From Marvania coccoides (lineage: Eukaryota > Chlorophyta > Trebouxiophyceae > Chlorellales > Chlorellaceae): 64,000 nt of DNA. The DNA is taken from the NCBI GenBank assembly GCA_963854735.1, contig OY978098.1:2120001-2184000 (forward strand), in the 5' to 3' direction. The notes beneath the pieces are model-generated. The model searched no databases. It was not told the DNA's origin and saw only the letters and a list, made by a program, of their open reading frames with translations. Made by a program: the position numbers and the translations under genes. Positions 48,114 to 59,319 of the stretch are shown one piece after another (position 1 is the first letter of the stretch; each line of letters opens with the position of its first letter).

Positions 48114-50808
48114 ATGAAGGTCCGCTGCCTGTCCTTACGCTCTTGCAATCTCTTTCGTTCGCAACAGCACTTTCCCGCTGCATACCCATTCTTTGTCACC
48201 CCCACTACCCCATCCATTTAACCTGCGCATTGCAACCCCACTAAATCCTGCACTTTTCTCTCACTCTTCGCCCTCACCGCCCGTCCAAAAAATAAATCTC
48301 CTGCAGTTTGGCAAGTACCTGGAGGCCAACCTGCGCCCCCAATGGCGCCCCTACTACATCGACTACAAGGCTCTGAAGGACCTCATCTCTGAGTCGGAGG
48401 AAGAAGCCTCCAAGGAGTCTCTCACCGCTGCCTCTCCCCGCACCACGTCCCTCTCAGTGGTCCGCCAAGCCGGCCGCCACGACACCGCAGAGGAGCGCTT
48501 CTTCCGCCGCCTGGAAGCCGAGGTCGCCAAGATTGGCGCCTTCACGGCGGAGCTCGTGGCCCAGCTCCGCGCGCGGCTCAACCGGCTGCAGGACGCGGTG
48601 ACGAAACGCTCTGCCGGCGGCAGCGGCGGCGGCGGCCTGGGGGCTTCTTTCGGGCGGGGGGCGTCGTTCAACGGCGGCGCGTCGTCCTCCGCGTCGCAGC
48701 CCCTGCTGCAGTCCGACGAGGCGCTGCTGGAGGAGGCTAAAGACATCGGAGACGAATTTTTGGCGCTTGAAAAGTACGTCAACCTCAACTACATGGGGTT
48801 CCACAAAGTGCTGAAGAAGCACGACAAGCGGCTGCCCCACACACCCTGCCGCCAGTTCTACGTGGCCCACCTGCACAACCAGCCGTGGGTGCAGGGCAAC
48901 TACTCCGACCTGATGGTCATTCTGTCCAACGCCTTTTCGCAGCTGCGCGGCGACACGCTGGCGGAGGCGCAGGCCGGCTCCGCGCAGGCCTTCAAGCGTT
49001 CCACCACCAAGTACTGGATCCGCACGCAGGAGGTGTCTGCTGTGAAGCGCATCATCATTGAGAACATGCCGGTGTTCGTGTTCAACCAGGAAAACTACTC
49101 TGGCGACGCCCAGCTCATCAATTCAGTGTACTTTGACAACGAGAGCCTGGAGCTGTACCACGGACGGCTGGACAAGAAGCCGGGGGCCATCGCGTTCCGC
49201 ATTCGGTGGTACGGCCCCAACGAGCCCAAGCTGTGCTTTGTGGAGCGGAAGACGCATCGCGACAGCTGGAAGGGCGAAAAGTCGGTGAAGGAGCGGTTCA
49301 CGCTGCCCGAGGACAAGGTGGTGCCCTACATCGAGGGCGAGTACACCGCGGATCAGTTCATTGAGGACCTGATGGCGCGGGGGAAGAGCAGCGAGGATGC
49401 CCGCAAGGCTGGGCTGCTGTTCGACGAGATCCAGCGCTCCATCGAGGCCAAGCAGCTGAAGCCGTTTGTGCGCACGCAGTACATGCGTTCTGCCTACCAG
49501 ATGGGGCACGACCGCACGGTGTCGTTTACGCTGGACACCAACCTGGTGATGCTGAAAGAGAACCCAGAGGGGCACCCCACCTGCCAGCTGGCTGGGCGGT
49601 GGTTCCGCGACCCCAAGCTGCCCATCCACCGCACCGAGATCACGCGCTTCCCGCACGCGGTGCTTGAGGTGAAGCTGGCGCTGCCGGACGGGCAGTCGCC
49701 GCCCGACTGGGTGCAGAGCCTGATGCACAGCGGGCTGGTCACCGAGGTGCACAAGATGTCCAAGTTCATCCACGGCACGGCGGTGCTGTTCCCTGAGCTG
49801 GTGCAGGCGGTGCCGTACTGGATCGATGATGAGTCCATCAGGGACTCCATCGCAGCCTCTGCGCCGGTGCCCACGCTGATAGAGCCAACGTGAGTTGGTG
49901 TTGATATAGCACTACAGCACCTTTTGTGTTTTTCATTTTATTGCATTCCCCATAATGTGGAAGAACTTTTACGAGATTATTTTCCTCTAATTGTTTATAC
50001 TAATCGCGTGTATATTTACACCTGCAGGGCTCGCGACGCCAGCATGGAGGAGATGCAGGACCGCAAGCCGCGGCGGCGCGGTGCGCCTGCCGACGGCAAC
50101 CACCCGCTGCTGGGCAACGCCCCCACGCTGGCCATGATGCGCGGCAACGGGGAGGGCCAAGAAGCGCCTGCCACAGCGCAGGACGGCGAGCCCGAGATGC
50201 CCTGGTGGAACCCTTTTGCGCGCTCCAAGGAGCCCGTGACCACCATCGCGCAGCGGCTGGAGCCCAAGACTTTTTTGGCCTCCGAGCGGACCTTCATGTC
50301 GTGGCTCCACATGGCCATCACCCTGGCCTCCATCGCCGCAGCACTGCTGGCCTTTGCTGCCACCTCGCACAAGCGCGCCAGCCGCATGCACATGGTAAGA
50401 TTTTTCCCTATTAAATGGCTTGCGCATTTTTTTTGAGTTTTCGACCAATCTTAAAATGTCTCTTTTGCGCTGCAGCTCTCCCGGAATCTGGTGGAGTTCA
50501 TCGCGCTGGTGCTGCTCCCCCTGGCCGCCTTCATCGTCGCCTACGCCACCGTGGTCTTCCTGTGGCGCAACTCCCAGATTGCGATGAAGCAGGCGTCCTA
50601 CATCGACGACCGCAAGGGACCGCTGCTGCTGGCGGGCCTGGTGGTGTCAGCCCTCAGCGCCATCTTCGTCGTTAGCTGCGTGGATCTGTACGATCAGCTG
50701 GCGCCAGAAACCGGAGATTCGCCGCCTCCCCCTGGGGCCCCGTTCCCATCGCCGTCTGATGTGTTCCTGTCCCAATCGGGGCTAGGAATGGGTGGCAGCA
50801 TGTCATAA
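48114..50808 (+). CDS. VTC4: VTC4-like polyphosphate polymerase (SPX-VTC-DUF202)
   Basis: Exons are 48114-48119, 48307-49889, 50028-50394 and 50476-50808 (762 residues). VTC4 makes polyphosphate from ATP at the vacuole or acidocalcisome membrane and translocates it into the lumen. The SPX domain (residues 1-190) starts MKFGKYLEANL and keeps the inositol-pyrophosphate-binding lysines in KVLKKHDKR. The catalytic tunnel domain (about 230-525) shows SVYFDNESLELYHGRL, AFRIRWYG, FVERKTHRDSWKGEKS, VRTQYMRSAYQ and VLEVKLAL. The C-terminal DUF202 has ERTFMSWLHMAI and three membrane helices (about 620-715). A Gly/Ser-rich insert lies in SPX. The 6-nt first coding exon (ATGAAG) is accepted because it recreates the canonical MKFGK start. 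Confidence 0.95.
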
Positions 50809-51095
50809 CGTGTTTCTCTTTTTCAGAACATGGATTGTTTCTTTTGTTGTTGGCCTTCAATGCTCGTACAAGAATTTGCAAACATAAATGTGTTGTTTTT
50901 TGCGTTTGGCGCTGTGCTTGTTTAACTTCAACAGCTCCTGGCACATTGTTGCCGCTGTCGCTTAATCAACTTTATTTTCCCGCATCCAACCCTGAATAAA
51001 AAAAACATGGTGAACAATGGCAGCAAAAAGATGGTGTAACGGCGTGAAAAAATTGATTCGGAGTGGTGGGCAAAACTGTTTGCTGTCTTCTAAAT

Positions 51096-52214
51096 TTAAA
51101 TCCATCCCAGTGCGGCCAGCAGCTCCGTGGCCTCTGCCTCCGTAGCCAGGTCCCTTGCGGTACTGCCAGCGATGTCCACCGCCTCAGCAGCCGCCCCCGC
51201 CTGCAACAGCAGCTGGGCAACATCCCCTGCCCCACCAAGTGCCGCGAAGTGAAGGGGCGTGCGGCGGTGCGCCGGTTCTGCAACGGTGGCGCTTGCGCCG
51301 GCGGTCAGAAGGCGGGAAACAACGCAAGCATGGCCAAAGAAAGAGGCAGCCATGAGCTCGGTGATGCCATAGCGATTGGGGACATCCACCTCTGCCTGGC
51401 GGGACAGCAGGAGAGAAACTAGGGGCTCCAAACCACGGCGAGAGGCCACCAGCAGCGGCGTTTCCCTGCGGCGGGGAGAAGGGAAGGGAGTTATACAATA
51501 TCAGAAAGTAGGCGATGAATGTGGAAAGTTGCGTCATATAATACTGAGAATTTTATGACGCACTGCTCTCCGTCTTGCGCTCCCACGAGCGCCCCCGCAG
51601 TCAACAAACGCTCTGCAGCGTGCGTGTGGCCTCTTGAGGCGGCGAGGAGGAGGGGAGTGGCCTGGGAGGCTCCAGCACGGGCGTCAACTTCAGCCCCCGC
51701 TTCGATGAGCTGGCTGATCACGCCTCGCCGCCCAGCCAGCGCCGCGAAATGCAGCGGGGTGTACCCGGCGTAGTCCGTGGCGTGCACAGAGGCAGCGCTG
51801 CGCTGAATGAGGAGCAGCGTGATGCCACAGTCTCCCCGATAAGCAGCCCAGTGCAAAAGGCCTGCGCCCCTAGCCAGGTCGGTGGCTGCCAGGGACTGTG
51901 GGTCGCGATCGAGGAGCAGCTCTAAAACGTCGCGGTTGCCGGCCAGCGCTGCCTCGATGGCCAGCGGGTTTGAGGGGGGCAGCGGGGGAGTGGGGGCGAG
52001 CGGGAGAGTGTCTGCGGCGTTCAGCAGCTCTTCCAGGCGCGAAAGGTTTCCTGCGCGCACGGCTTGGGCGAGCAGCTGCGATAAAGAAGAAGACAATCGT
52101 CGAAGGAATGAGAAATAAACAAATAATTAAACACAAAGAAAAATAATAGATCACACTCACAGAAAAAGGGTGGCCCGCCAGCTCCTCTGGCTCGCAGGCA
52201 AAATACTCTGCCAT
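51096..52214 (-). CDS. Ankyrin-repeat protein
   Basis: Exons are 52214-52161, 52075-51564 and 51465-51096 (311 residues). It consists almost entirely of ankyrin repeats after a short N terminus (MAEYFACEPEELAGHPFS): GAGLLHWAAYRGDCGI, GYTPLHFAALAGRRGV, ATPLLLAASRGHTHA, ETPLLVASRRGLEPL, GITELMAASFFGHAC, RRTPLHFAALGGAGD and a degenerate last one, about seven to eight in all. There are no catalytic or membrane segments, so it is a protein-binding scaffold of unknown partner. Intron phases fall within repeats and rebuild them exactly (QDGEQETPLL). It is convergent with VTC4, with 287 nt between the stops. Confidence 0.88.
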
Positions 52215-52925
52215 TTTTTGATTTCGTAAAATTAATGTTTGCGTTGCCGAGGTTTAATAATAATCGGAGGATAATGGTTGGAATGGAACTTCTTCAAATT
52301 GGCTGAGTCAGCATGCCCATCAGCCTGCAAAATCTATGAGCTTATCCCTTGAAATACGGAGTACAATTTCCCCTCTGCTAGGCTGCGCGGCCTCTGCTGC
52401 CTCTCCCCTCCCTCCCTGCATTCCCGCAGTGGCCGTAGCAACCCCGCCCCAACCGCTTGCAGAGTATACCTTGATTGCATATTTTCACAAAGAGTACGTC
52501 AGATAAAAGCAAAGAGCGCAATGATACAGCTGCCCCCGGGGGGTCGCCCTTGTTGGAGCGATGCCAAAAAAGAGAAAGAAAGAAAAAAAGAGAAAGAAAG
52601 AAAGAAAGAAAAGCCTTGTACACCTGCCTAGAAAAAGTATCTAAAGTTGGGATGGAACGAAAAAAGAAAGGGCTGCTTAAAGAAACCAACACACTGCTAC
52701 AGTAAACCTAGTCCACTCGCACCAAAGGGGCTGTCGCTCTTTGTGCCGTCACCATCTACTACTACTAAATCCACGTAACCAACAACGGGGCCTCTACCCT
52801 GAGACCCTCCCCACCCCATTATCACGCGCCACAGCTGCTGCCCACTCCAAAACAAAGTGTAGTTATTTATTATTTATGATTCCGATTCCTGCCTAAACAA
52901 TACACTGCCGCTGCGAAGAGGATCC
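52215..52925. other. Tandem spacer with purine microsatellite
   Basis: About 710 nt between casein kinase 1 and the ankyrin gene, both on the minus strand. It includes a (GAAA)n-like purine tract at about 52569-52611. No gene is recognised. Confidence 0.55.
52569..52611 (+). repeat. GAAA-type purine microsatellite
   Basis: A degenerate run of AGAAA/GAAA units on the + strand (AAAGAAAGAAAG and variants), in the spacer downstream of the casein kinase 1 gene. Confidence 0.8.
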
Positions 52926-54363
52926 TCACAGCCCCAGACGCCGCATCGCCGCCAGCGTGTCGCCGTCCGCCTCCTCCGGCCGCGCAGCTCCACCCGCCTC
53001 CCTGGGCCGCGCGTCTGCCGCGGGCGGCCGCGCCGCTCCCCCCGTGCCGCTGCCGCCGCCGCCCTGCTGCTGCGAGTACTTCAATATGGTCCAGTCGAAA
53101 ACGTAGTCCCACACGAACCCCTCCCGCAGGAACAGGTCCCTGAACAGCTTGCGCAGGTACGAGTAGTCAGGCTTGTCGTCAAACCGCAGCGAGCGCACGT
53201 ACTGGAAGAAAACGACGAACTCGGTGGGAAACCCCTTGCACAGCACCTCGGTGGGCGTGGCCATCTTTTTCTCGCTGATCTTCTCGTACTTTTGCTTCTT
53301 GGTGGCAGCCTTAAGCCCCTGCCACGGCAGCGACCCCCTTAGAAAGTACATCAACACGTAGCCCAGCGACTCCAGGTCGTCGCGGCGGGACTGCTCGATG
53401 CCCAGGTGAGTGTTGATGCTGGCGTACCGCGCGGTGCCGGTGAGGTTCTTGTTCTCGCGGTAAGGGATGTGGATGTGGGACTTTGGGTCTCGGTACTTCT
53501 TGGCCAGGCCAAAGTCGATCATGTAGACCTGGTTGGCGCGGCGGCCCAGGCCCATTAGGAAGTTGTCGGGCTTGATGTCACGGTGGATGAAGGACTTGGA
53601 GTGGAGGTGCTCGATGCGGGACAGCATCTGGTCCGCCAGCATGAGCACCGCCTTGAGCGAAAACTTTCGGTTGCAGAAGTTGAACAGATCCTCCAGCGAG
53701 GGCCCCAGCAGATCAATCACCATCACGTTGTAGTCGCCCTCAACGCCGTACCAGCGGATGTTGGGGATGCCGGCTGAAGAACGTGCGTGAAAGAGAAGGA
53801 GAGGAGCTTAGAATTGAAATCTGGTTATCTAAACTGAGGGGAAAACTGGCTTACTTCCGCCCTGCAAGATCTTGTAGATCTTGGACTCGTACAGCAGCTG
53901 CGGGTGCTTGGTTTTGGTGCTTTCCTGCGGGAGAGAATGGGGGGCAAAGGAGTGGTTGAGTTACCGTCAAATGCCGTCCGATGAAAGCAAAAAATCTACA
54001 CGAGGCGAAAAGCCCAGGCTAGCACAAGCGCGCTTACCAGCTTGATGCCGACCTCCTCGCCCGTCAAAAGGTGGGTGCCTGCAAGGAGTACACACAGAGA
54101 AGCAGGGGTGAGAAAGATGAAATATTTGGCGAACAAGCTCTGCCTCGACCTAGACAGAAGCCCGGCGCACAAAATGCGGCAAACAACACACCTATGTAGA
54201 TGTCTCCAAAGCTGCCCGACCCGATTTTCCTGCCCAGCCTGTACTTTCCCTGCAAAAAAAAAAAAAAAAACGTTGCGATTAATTAAGACCCTCCGTTCTC
54301 ATCACCGGCACTCCTCCAGCCCGCACGTACCGCAATCCGAATTTCCATTCCGCTCGTAGTCAT
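52926..54363 (-). CDS. Casein kinase 1 family protein kinase
   Basis: Exons are 54363-54331, 54249-54192, 54078-54038, 53924-53855 and 53773-52926 (349 residues). A monofunctional Ser/Thr kinase of the CK1/CKL family (circadian, trafficking and light-signalling roles in plants and algae). Visible are [27 protein letters not shown] (usually AIKLE; the lysine is kept), [70 protein letters not shown] and the CK1-specific [13 protein letters not shown]. The catalytic set is complete. After the kinase core (about residue 295) the tail is short, Gly/Ala/Arg-rich and likely disordered. There are four introns within the first 70 codons and none afterwards. Intron 1 has a T17 tract (gene sense) before its acceptor. 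Confidence 0.95.
54254..54270 (+). repeat. Poly-A tract (17 nt), polypyrimidine tract of a CK1 intron
   Basis: A17 on the + strand equals T17 in the casein kinase 1 transcript, ending at GCAG of the acceptor. It is an unusually pure polypyrimidine tract. Confidence 0.9.
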
Positions 54364-54887
54364 TTAAACAGGGTGCGCTGGGTGGTTCGGCTGCCACTGA
54401 GCTTCTGATTAATTCTTGTATGTCTCGGTTTCAGAGCTCTTGTACTCCCCAGGTTGCTGTTTTTCCTGTCGTGTATTTGTCAGCGAATGTATTAGAGAAG
54501 TTACGGCCTCATAAGAACGCCGTAGGGACGCTCGTTGGCTCCTCCTTCACGCGTTCTCCCCACGCACACACGAGCGAGGGACAGCGCTGGTCTAGTTTTG
54601 AAGTTGCTTATAAATCGCGTTGTCAATAAATCGCGTTATATTAAAATCCAGGCCTATGCATTCGCTTCAGGTCCCCCCAAAACGCAGCACAGCATTCAGC
54701 TGTGGCAGCCGCCAAATACGGCCTTTCCGCTCTCCTTTCATTTAATTTGTGTTTGTAAGCCCATTACTCTCGTACGCAGCGACTCTGGCACACCCGTTGT
54801 CAGGCTACCTTGAATTTTAAAAGTGCGGCCGGTGCAACGCCGAGCTTGCTTCTCGAACTTTTTCAGGGCCACAGGCAATAAGCAAGA
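54364..54887. other. Divergent promoter region
   Basis: About 520 nt between casein kinase 1 (-) and ABCF1 (+). It contains both promoters and 5' UTRs; no named element is identified. Confidence 0.5.
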
Positions 54888-57375
54888 ATGTACGTGCATC
54901 CCTTCTTCTTCACCTGCCCTGCAACTGTAGCGCCGCGCCGCCCCATTTGGTCGGCGCATCTATTGATCACTCTGATTGTTTGCATGCTTCCCTCTCTCGC
55001 GCAGGGTCAGCGACTCCAAGAAGAAGCGGATGGCCGCCAAGGCTGAAAAGGCCATGAAGAAGGACCCCTCCAAGGCCTCCCTGGCGCTCAGCGACAGCGC
55101 CGCCCTCAACGGCAGCGCCAGCGTCGCCGACAGCCTCGCCGATATGGGCATCAATTCCAACGACCGCTCCTGCACCGGCATCCTCACCTCCCACCCCCAG
55201 GCCCGCGACATCCACATCGAGTCCCTCACCCTGCTATTCCACGGCCACGAGCTGCTGGCCGACACCAAGCTAGAGCTCAACTACGGCCGCCGCTACGGCC
55301 TCATCGGCCCCAACGGCTGCGGAAAATCCTGCCTGCTGCAGGCGCTGGGCGCGCGGGAGCTCCCCATCCCCGACCACATCGACGTTTACTTCCTGGATCG
55401 CGAGATGGCGGCCTCAGACATGACGGCGCTGGAGGCGGTGATGGCGGTGGACGAGGAGCGCGAGAAACTGGAGAAGGAGGCCGAGGAGCTGGCGCAGGAG
55501 GAAGGCCCCGAGGTGGAGCAGCGGCTGGAGGACATCTACGAGCGGTTGGACGCGCTCGACTCTGATCTTGCGGAGGTGCGGGCGGCGTCCATTCTGCACG
55601 GCCTGGGCTTCGACAAGGAGATGCAGAACAAGAAGACGCGCGACTTCTCCGGAGGGTGGCGCATGCGCATCTCCCTGGCGCGCGCGCTGTTCGTTGAGCC
55701 CACCTTTTTGATCCTGGATGAGCCCACCAACCATCTTGACCTCGAGGCGTGCGTGTGGCTGGAGGAGACGCTGGCCAACTGGAAGCGCATCCTGCTGCTG
55801 GTTTCGCACTCACAAGATTTCCTCAACGGCGTGTGCACCAACATCGTGCATATGCAGCAGAAGCGACTCAAGTTCTACGGAGGTGAGCAGCGTGACCCCC
55901 CCCCCCCCCCCCCCCCGTGAATTCATTGTTTTGCTTGGGAAGAAGAGGGTGAATGGAGGGGCGTAGGTGGACACTGAGCGAGATACTAGTGTGTGTATTT
56001 TAGCGGGGTGACGAAATGCATAATTTGAGCGGAAGGGGTGCCGATCAAACACCCCTCCGTGCCTACTGAAAATATTTCTTGCAGCTTGAACGCTTGGCTT
56101 CTGACCGCACAGCACACAAACAGTCTTTGCTCGGTGTCCTCCCCCGCGTCCCTCTTTCCTTCTCTGTCCTCTTTCGCAATCTTTTCAAGAATATTAACGT
56201 CTTTTTCAAAAAAAATCGCTCAATCTTATTTTTTGCTCAACCTCCTTCTTTTCGTCCCTTATTTTCTCGCGCAGGCAACTACGACACCTACGTGCGCACC
56301 CGCTCCGAGCTGGAGGAGAACCAGATGAAGAAGTATAGATGGGAGCAGGAGCAGATTGCCAACATGAAGGAGTACATTGCCCGATTCGGTCACGGCTCTG
56401 CCAAGCTGGCGCGACAGGCGCAGTCCAAGGAAAAGGTGCTGGCCAAGATGGTGCGCGAGGGGCTGACCGAGAAGGTCGAGACCGAGCGCGTTGTCAAGTT
56501 TGAATTCAAGAGTGTCGGCAAGTTGCCGCCGCCCGTGCTGCAGTTCACCGACGTGGCCTTTGGCTACGCCCCCGACAAGATCCTGTACTCCCACGTTGAC
56601 CTGGGCGTGGATCTGGACTCGCGGGTGGCGTTGGTGGGCCCCAACGGGTGCGGCAAGTCCACGTTGCTGAAGCTGATGACTGGCGATCTGGACCCTGTGG
56701 ACGGCATGGTGAAGCGACACAACCACCTGCGCATTGGGCAGTACCACCAGCACCTGACGGAGCTGCTGCCCCTGGATCTGTCGCCGCTGGAGTACATGGT
56801 GAGCAGTAGGAATTCCGACGAGGCAAATGTTTGATTCATCTTGTTTTATCGTCCCCCAGCTGGGGGGAAATACATGAATACATATATAAACTTAGCATGC
56901 CCTTTCAAGTATGTGATCCCTTGACCCTATTTTTTTCTTTCTCTTTCACTTTTTGCCCCCGCAGTTCCGTGAGTTTGGCACTGACATCGGCGAAGAGAAG
57001 ATGCGCAGCGCGGTGGGCCGGTTCGGCATCACCGGCGCCAACCAGACCATGCCCATGCGCAAGCTGTCCGACGGCCTCAAGTCGCGCGTGGTGTTTGGGT
57101 GGCTGGCGTACCGCACGCCGCACATGCTGCTGCTGGATGAGCCCACCAACCATCTGGACATGGAGACCATCGACTCGTTGGCTGAAGCCATCAACGAGTG
57201 GGACGGCGGCCTGGTGCTGGTTTCCCACGACTTCCGACTGATTTCGCAGGTTGCAAAGGAGATTTGGACAGTGGAGGGCGGGCAGGTGAACAAGTGGAAC
57301 GGCGACATCGTGGGGTACAAGGAGAAGCTCAGAAAGCAGCACCACGCGCTGAACAAGAGGACAGACTTGACCTGA
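54888..57375 (+). CDS. ABCF1: ABC-F ATPase, GCN20/ABCF1 type
   Basis: Exons are 54888-54889 (AT of the start codon), 55005-55882, 56275-56798 and 56965-57375 (604 residues). A soluble twin-ATPase of the ribosome-associated ABC-F group; GCN20-type members work in translational control with GCN1/GCN2. The N terminus [20 protein letters not shown] is basic. Domain 1 has [36 protein letters not shown]. The linker [19 protein letters not shown] follows. Domain 2 has GPNGCGKST, a changed signature LSDGLKSRV (Leu where Gln is usual), and [26 protein letters not shown]. It has no membrane segments. The split start is chosen because AT/GTACGT joined to CAG/GGTCAGC gives MVSD, the plant ABCF1 start. 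Confidence 0.93.
55896..55916 (+). repeat. Poly-C tract (21 nt) in an ABCF1 intron
   Basis: Uninterrupted C21, beginning 14 nt after the donor of the second ABCF1 intron. Probably length-variable and hard to sequence. Confidence 0.9.
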
Positions 57376-58152
57376 TTCTTTCGGGGGCTGGCTGGGAGTG
57401 GAAGCGCAGCTGCGTGGACGTTCCCCGCCTCCTCCCTCTTCTTTCCTATTGATTTGTTTTGTTTTTCTATCTCTTTGCTTTCTTTCTTCTTCTTTTCCCA
57501 TTTACTCATTTAATTTTGAATGTCTCCTCTGCTGCATGATTGTATAATACGACAATATAATGCATTTATTCACAACAGCAATTTTAACTCACAATATTTC
57601 GCGCGAATTATTAAGATCCATCTGGATCTCAGAGCAAACTATGAAAGTATGTGAATGGGGCTTTTAATAGGTAGAACAAAGCAAAACAATCGAGTATTAG
57701 CAGTTACCAAGTTTACCAATAGTCAGCAAATTTAACTATGCCAGGCACTTGAAAATGACCCCTGACACCCAGTGTTATTTCCTTTGCTGTAGTTTCTTAT
57801 GCCAATTTTGCTTTCTTTTTTCATTCTTGCATTCTTCCTCTGCTTCGTTTCTGTCGGGTGATTTTGTTGTATTCCTAGGTGCATTTTATTTGATGTAGAT
57901 GTAAAATCGCAAGTTCTGATAATGGGCGTATTTTAAATTAAAAAAAAAGAGTCGGGAATGTAGTTGGCGCCTCCGTTGGTCCAGATGGTGCGGTGAGGAG
58001 AGGTCATTCTGCATGCTGCTGGGGTTCATTTGTTGCTGATACTTGGCTTTGTGTAACAATATGCGTGTTCAAGGGGGCATCAGGCATATTTTAGGTGGAA
58101 ATTGCCAGACTTTGAAGGACGAAGCCCCTTCCGCCAAATAAATTCAGTCCAA
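57376..58152. other. Convergent spacer, AT-rich
   Basis: About 780 nt between the ABCF1 stop and the stop of the small plastid-candidate gene. AT-rich; I see no gene, tRNA or repeat. Confidence 0.55.
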
Positions 58153-58679
58153 TCATCGTTTTCCGCCAAAGAGTTTCTTTTTGAGTTCCTGAAGGGCAGT
58201 CACATGAGAAAGGAATGGGTGAGAAGAACAAAGGCCTTGCAGTTGTGAAGGGTCGCACTGCCAACTCGTTAACATCTTCTCACCGCTCGTGCCAGCTCCT
58301 TCTCCTCTGCCTCCCGTTGTCGTCGCTGTTCAGCCAAAAACACCCGAGCCCAGAAAATAATGGGGGGTACGGCCGCAAACGCAGCTGCCACAGCGATGCT
58401 CGGGTCCATTTGAGGCTGGAACACCCCATCAGCTGCGGCAGAGGAGGCAGCAGCATCCACCGCCACGTCAATTAGTGGGTTGTAGGCTCTGATGGGCAAA
58501 CTCCGTTGTGGCCGCTGCCGCTGTTGATTCAATGGTGCATCGCATAGTGGGCTGCAGCGGTTTAAAGAAGTCAAATGCTGCAGCCTGAGAAACTTGTGAT
58601 CTGGTCGACTTGGAATGAGTCCGTTGCGCAGGCTGGTGAGTTGCGGTGCAGCTAATGCGGACACACACGTCATTTTCAT
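58153..58679 (-). CDS. Small single-helix plastid-candidate protein
   Basis: Exons are 58679-58284 and 58188-58153 (143 residues). I do not recognise the family. The first 65 residues (MKMTCVSALAAPQLTSLRNG, rich in Ser, Arg, Gln, few acids) look like a chloroplast transit peptide ending near RSLPIRAYNPL. The mature part has one likely membrane helix, MDPSIAVAAAFAAVPPIIFWARVFL (about residues 91-115), then a highly charged helix (EQRRQREAEEKELAR). The 11-residue last exon gives the tail ELKKKLFGGKR. That the spliced tail continues the charged helix in phase supports the intron; without it the protein ends VRRC. The architecture suits a small subunit of a thylakoid or envelope complex, which is inference. 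Confidence 0.62.
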
Positions 58680-58824
58680 TAAATGTCAAGAATAATGCGT
58701 TAACAAATAAGGCATTTTGAGTGGTTCAAGAGACTGCTGAAGAGAGAATGCTCAACCATTCGCTCCAGAGCCATCGTTCATATTCATTTTAAATTCTATC
58801 AATTACTAATAAACTCTAGCAACG

Positions 58825-59319
58825 ATGAGTCGAGTCCCGTCCGCTGTTTTGCGATGGGTTTCGCCATTCACTGCAAACCTTTCGGAGGAAGCTTTGCGAC
58901 GAGCGGTGCCGCTGCAGTCCTTGCGCAGCCTCCAGTTTTCGACCACCGTTCCTCAACAGGCTGGCGAGGGCCCCAGCGTGAGCGACCCCTTCACCCAGGA
59001 GCTGCAGAAGAAGACGGAGCGGGAGCTGGCAGAAATGCTGGCAGCAAATCAAGCTAAAAAAGCGGCTGCTGGCGGTGGCACCGCAGGAGAAGATAGCGAT
59101 GATGACGACAGAAAGGTATGTTTGGGTGTTGCAATAATTGAATATTGCAGATGCTGTGGTTGTTGCTGCTTCCGCATGACTAGTTTGCATAATTTTCTTG
59201 TGACACTGACGCAGGCGAATCTAAAGCCAGCGCGGGATGATGAGATTGGCGGGCCAAAAGGGGCTGAGCCCACGCGGTTTGGTGATTGGGAGCGGAACGG
59301 CCGGTGCACCGATTTTTGA
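58825..59319 (+). CDS. SDHAF4: Succinate dehydrogenase assembly factor 4, mitochondrial
   Basis: Exons are 58825-59115 and 59215-59319 (131 residues). SDHAF4 (Sdh8) binds the flavinylated SDHA subunit and protects the cell from its off-pathway oxidation before complex II is assembled. The N-terminal half is a basic, Ser/Leu-rich mitochondrial presequence (MSRVPSAVLRWVSPFTANL). The middle is charged with an Asp run. The C-terminal DUF1674 signature is intact: IGGPKGAEPTRFGDWERNGRCTDF, ending exactly at the family's usual terminus. The 99-nt intron is stop-free and in frame, so an unspliced ORF would insert 33 residues just before the signature. Only 145 nt separate it from the divergent plastid-candidate gene. 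Confidence 0.93.
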   Translation: MSRVPSAVLRWVSPFTANLSEEALRRAVPLQSLRSLQFSTTVPQQAGEGPSVSDPFTQELQKKTERELAEMLAANQAKKAAAGGGTAGEDSDDDDRKVCLGVAIIEYCRCCGCCCFRMTSLHNFLVTLTQANLKPARDDEIGGPKGAEPTRFGDWERNGRCTDF

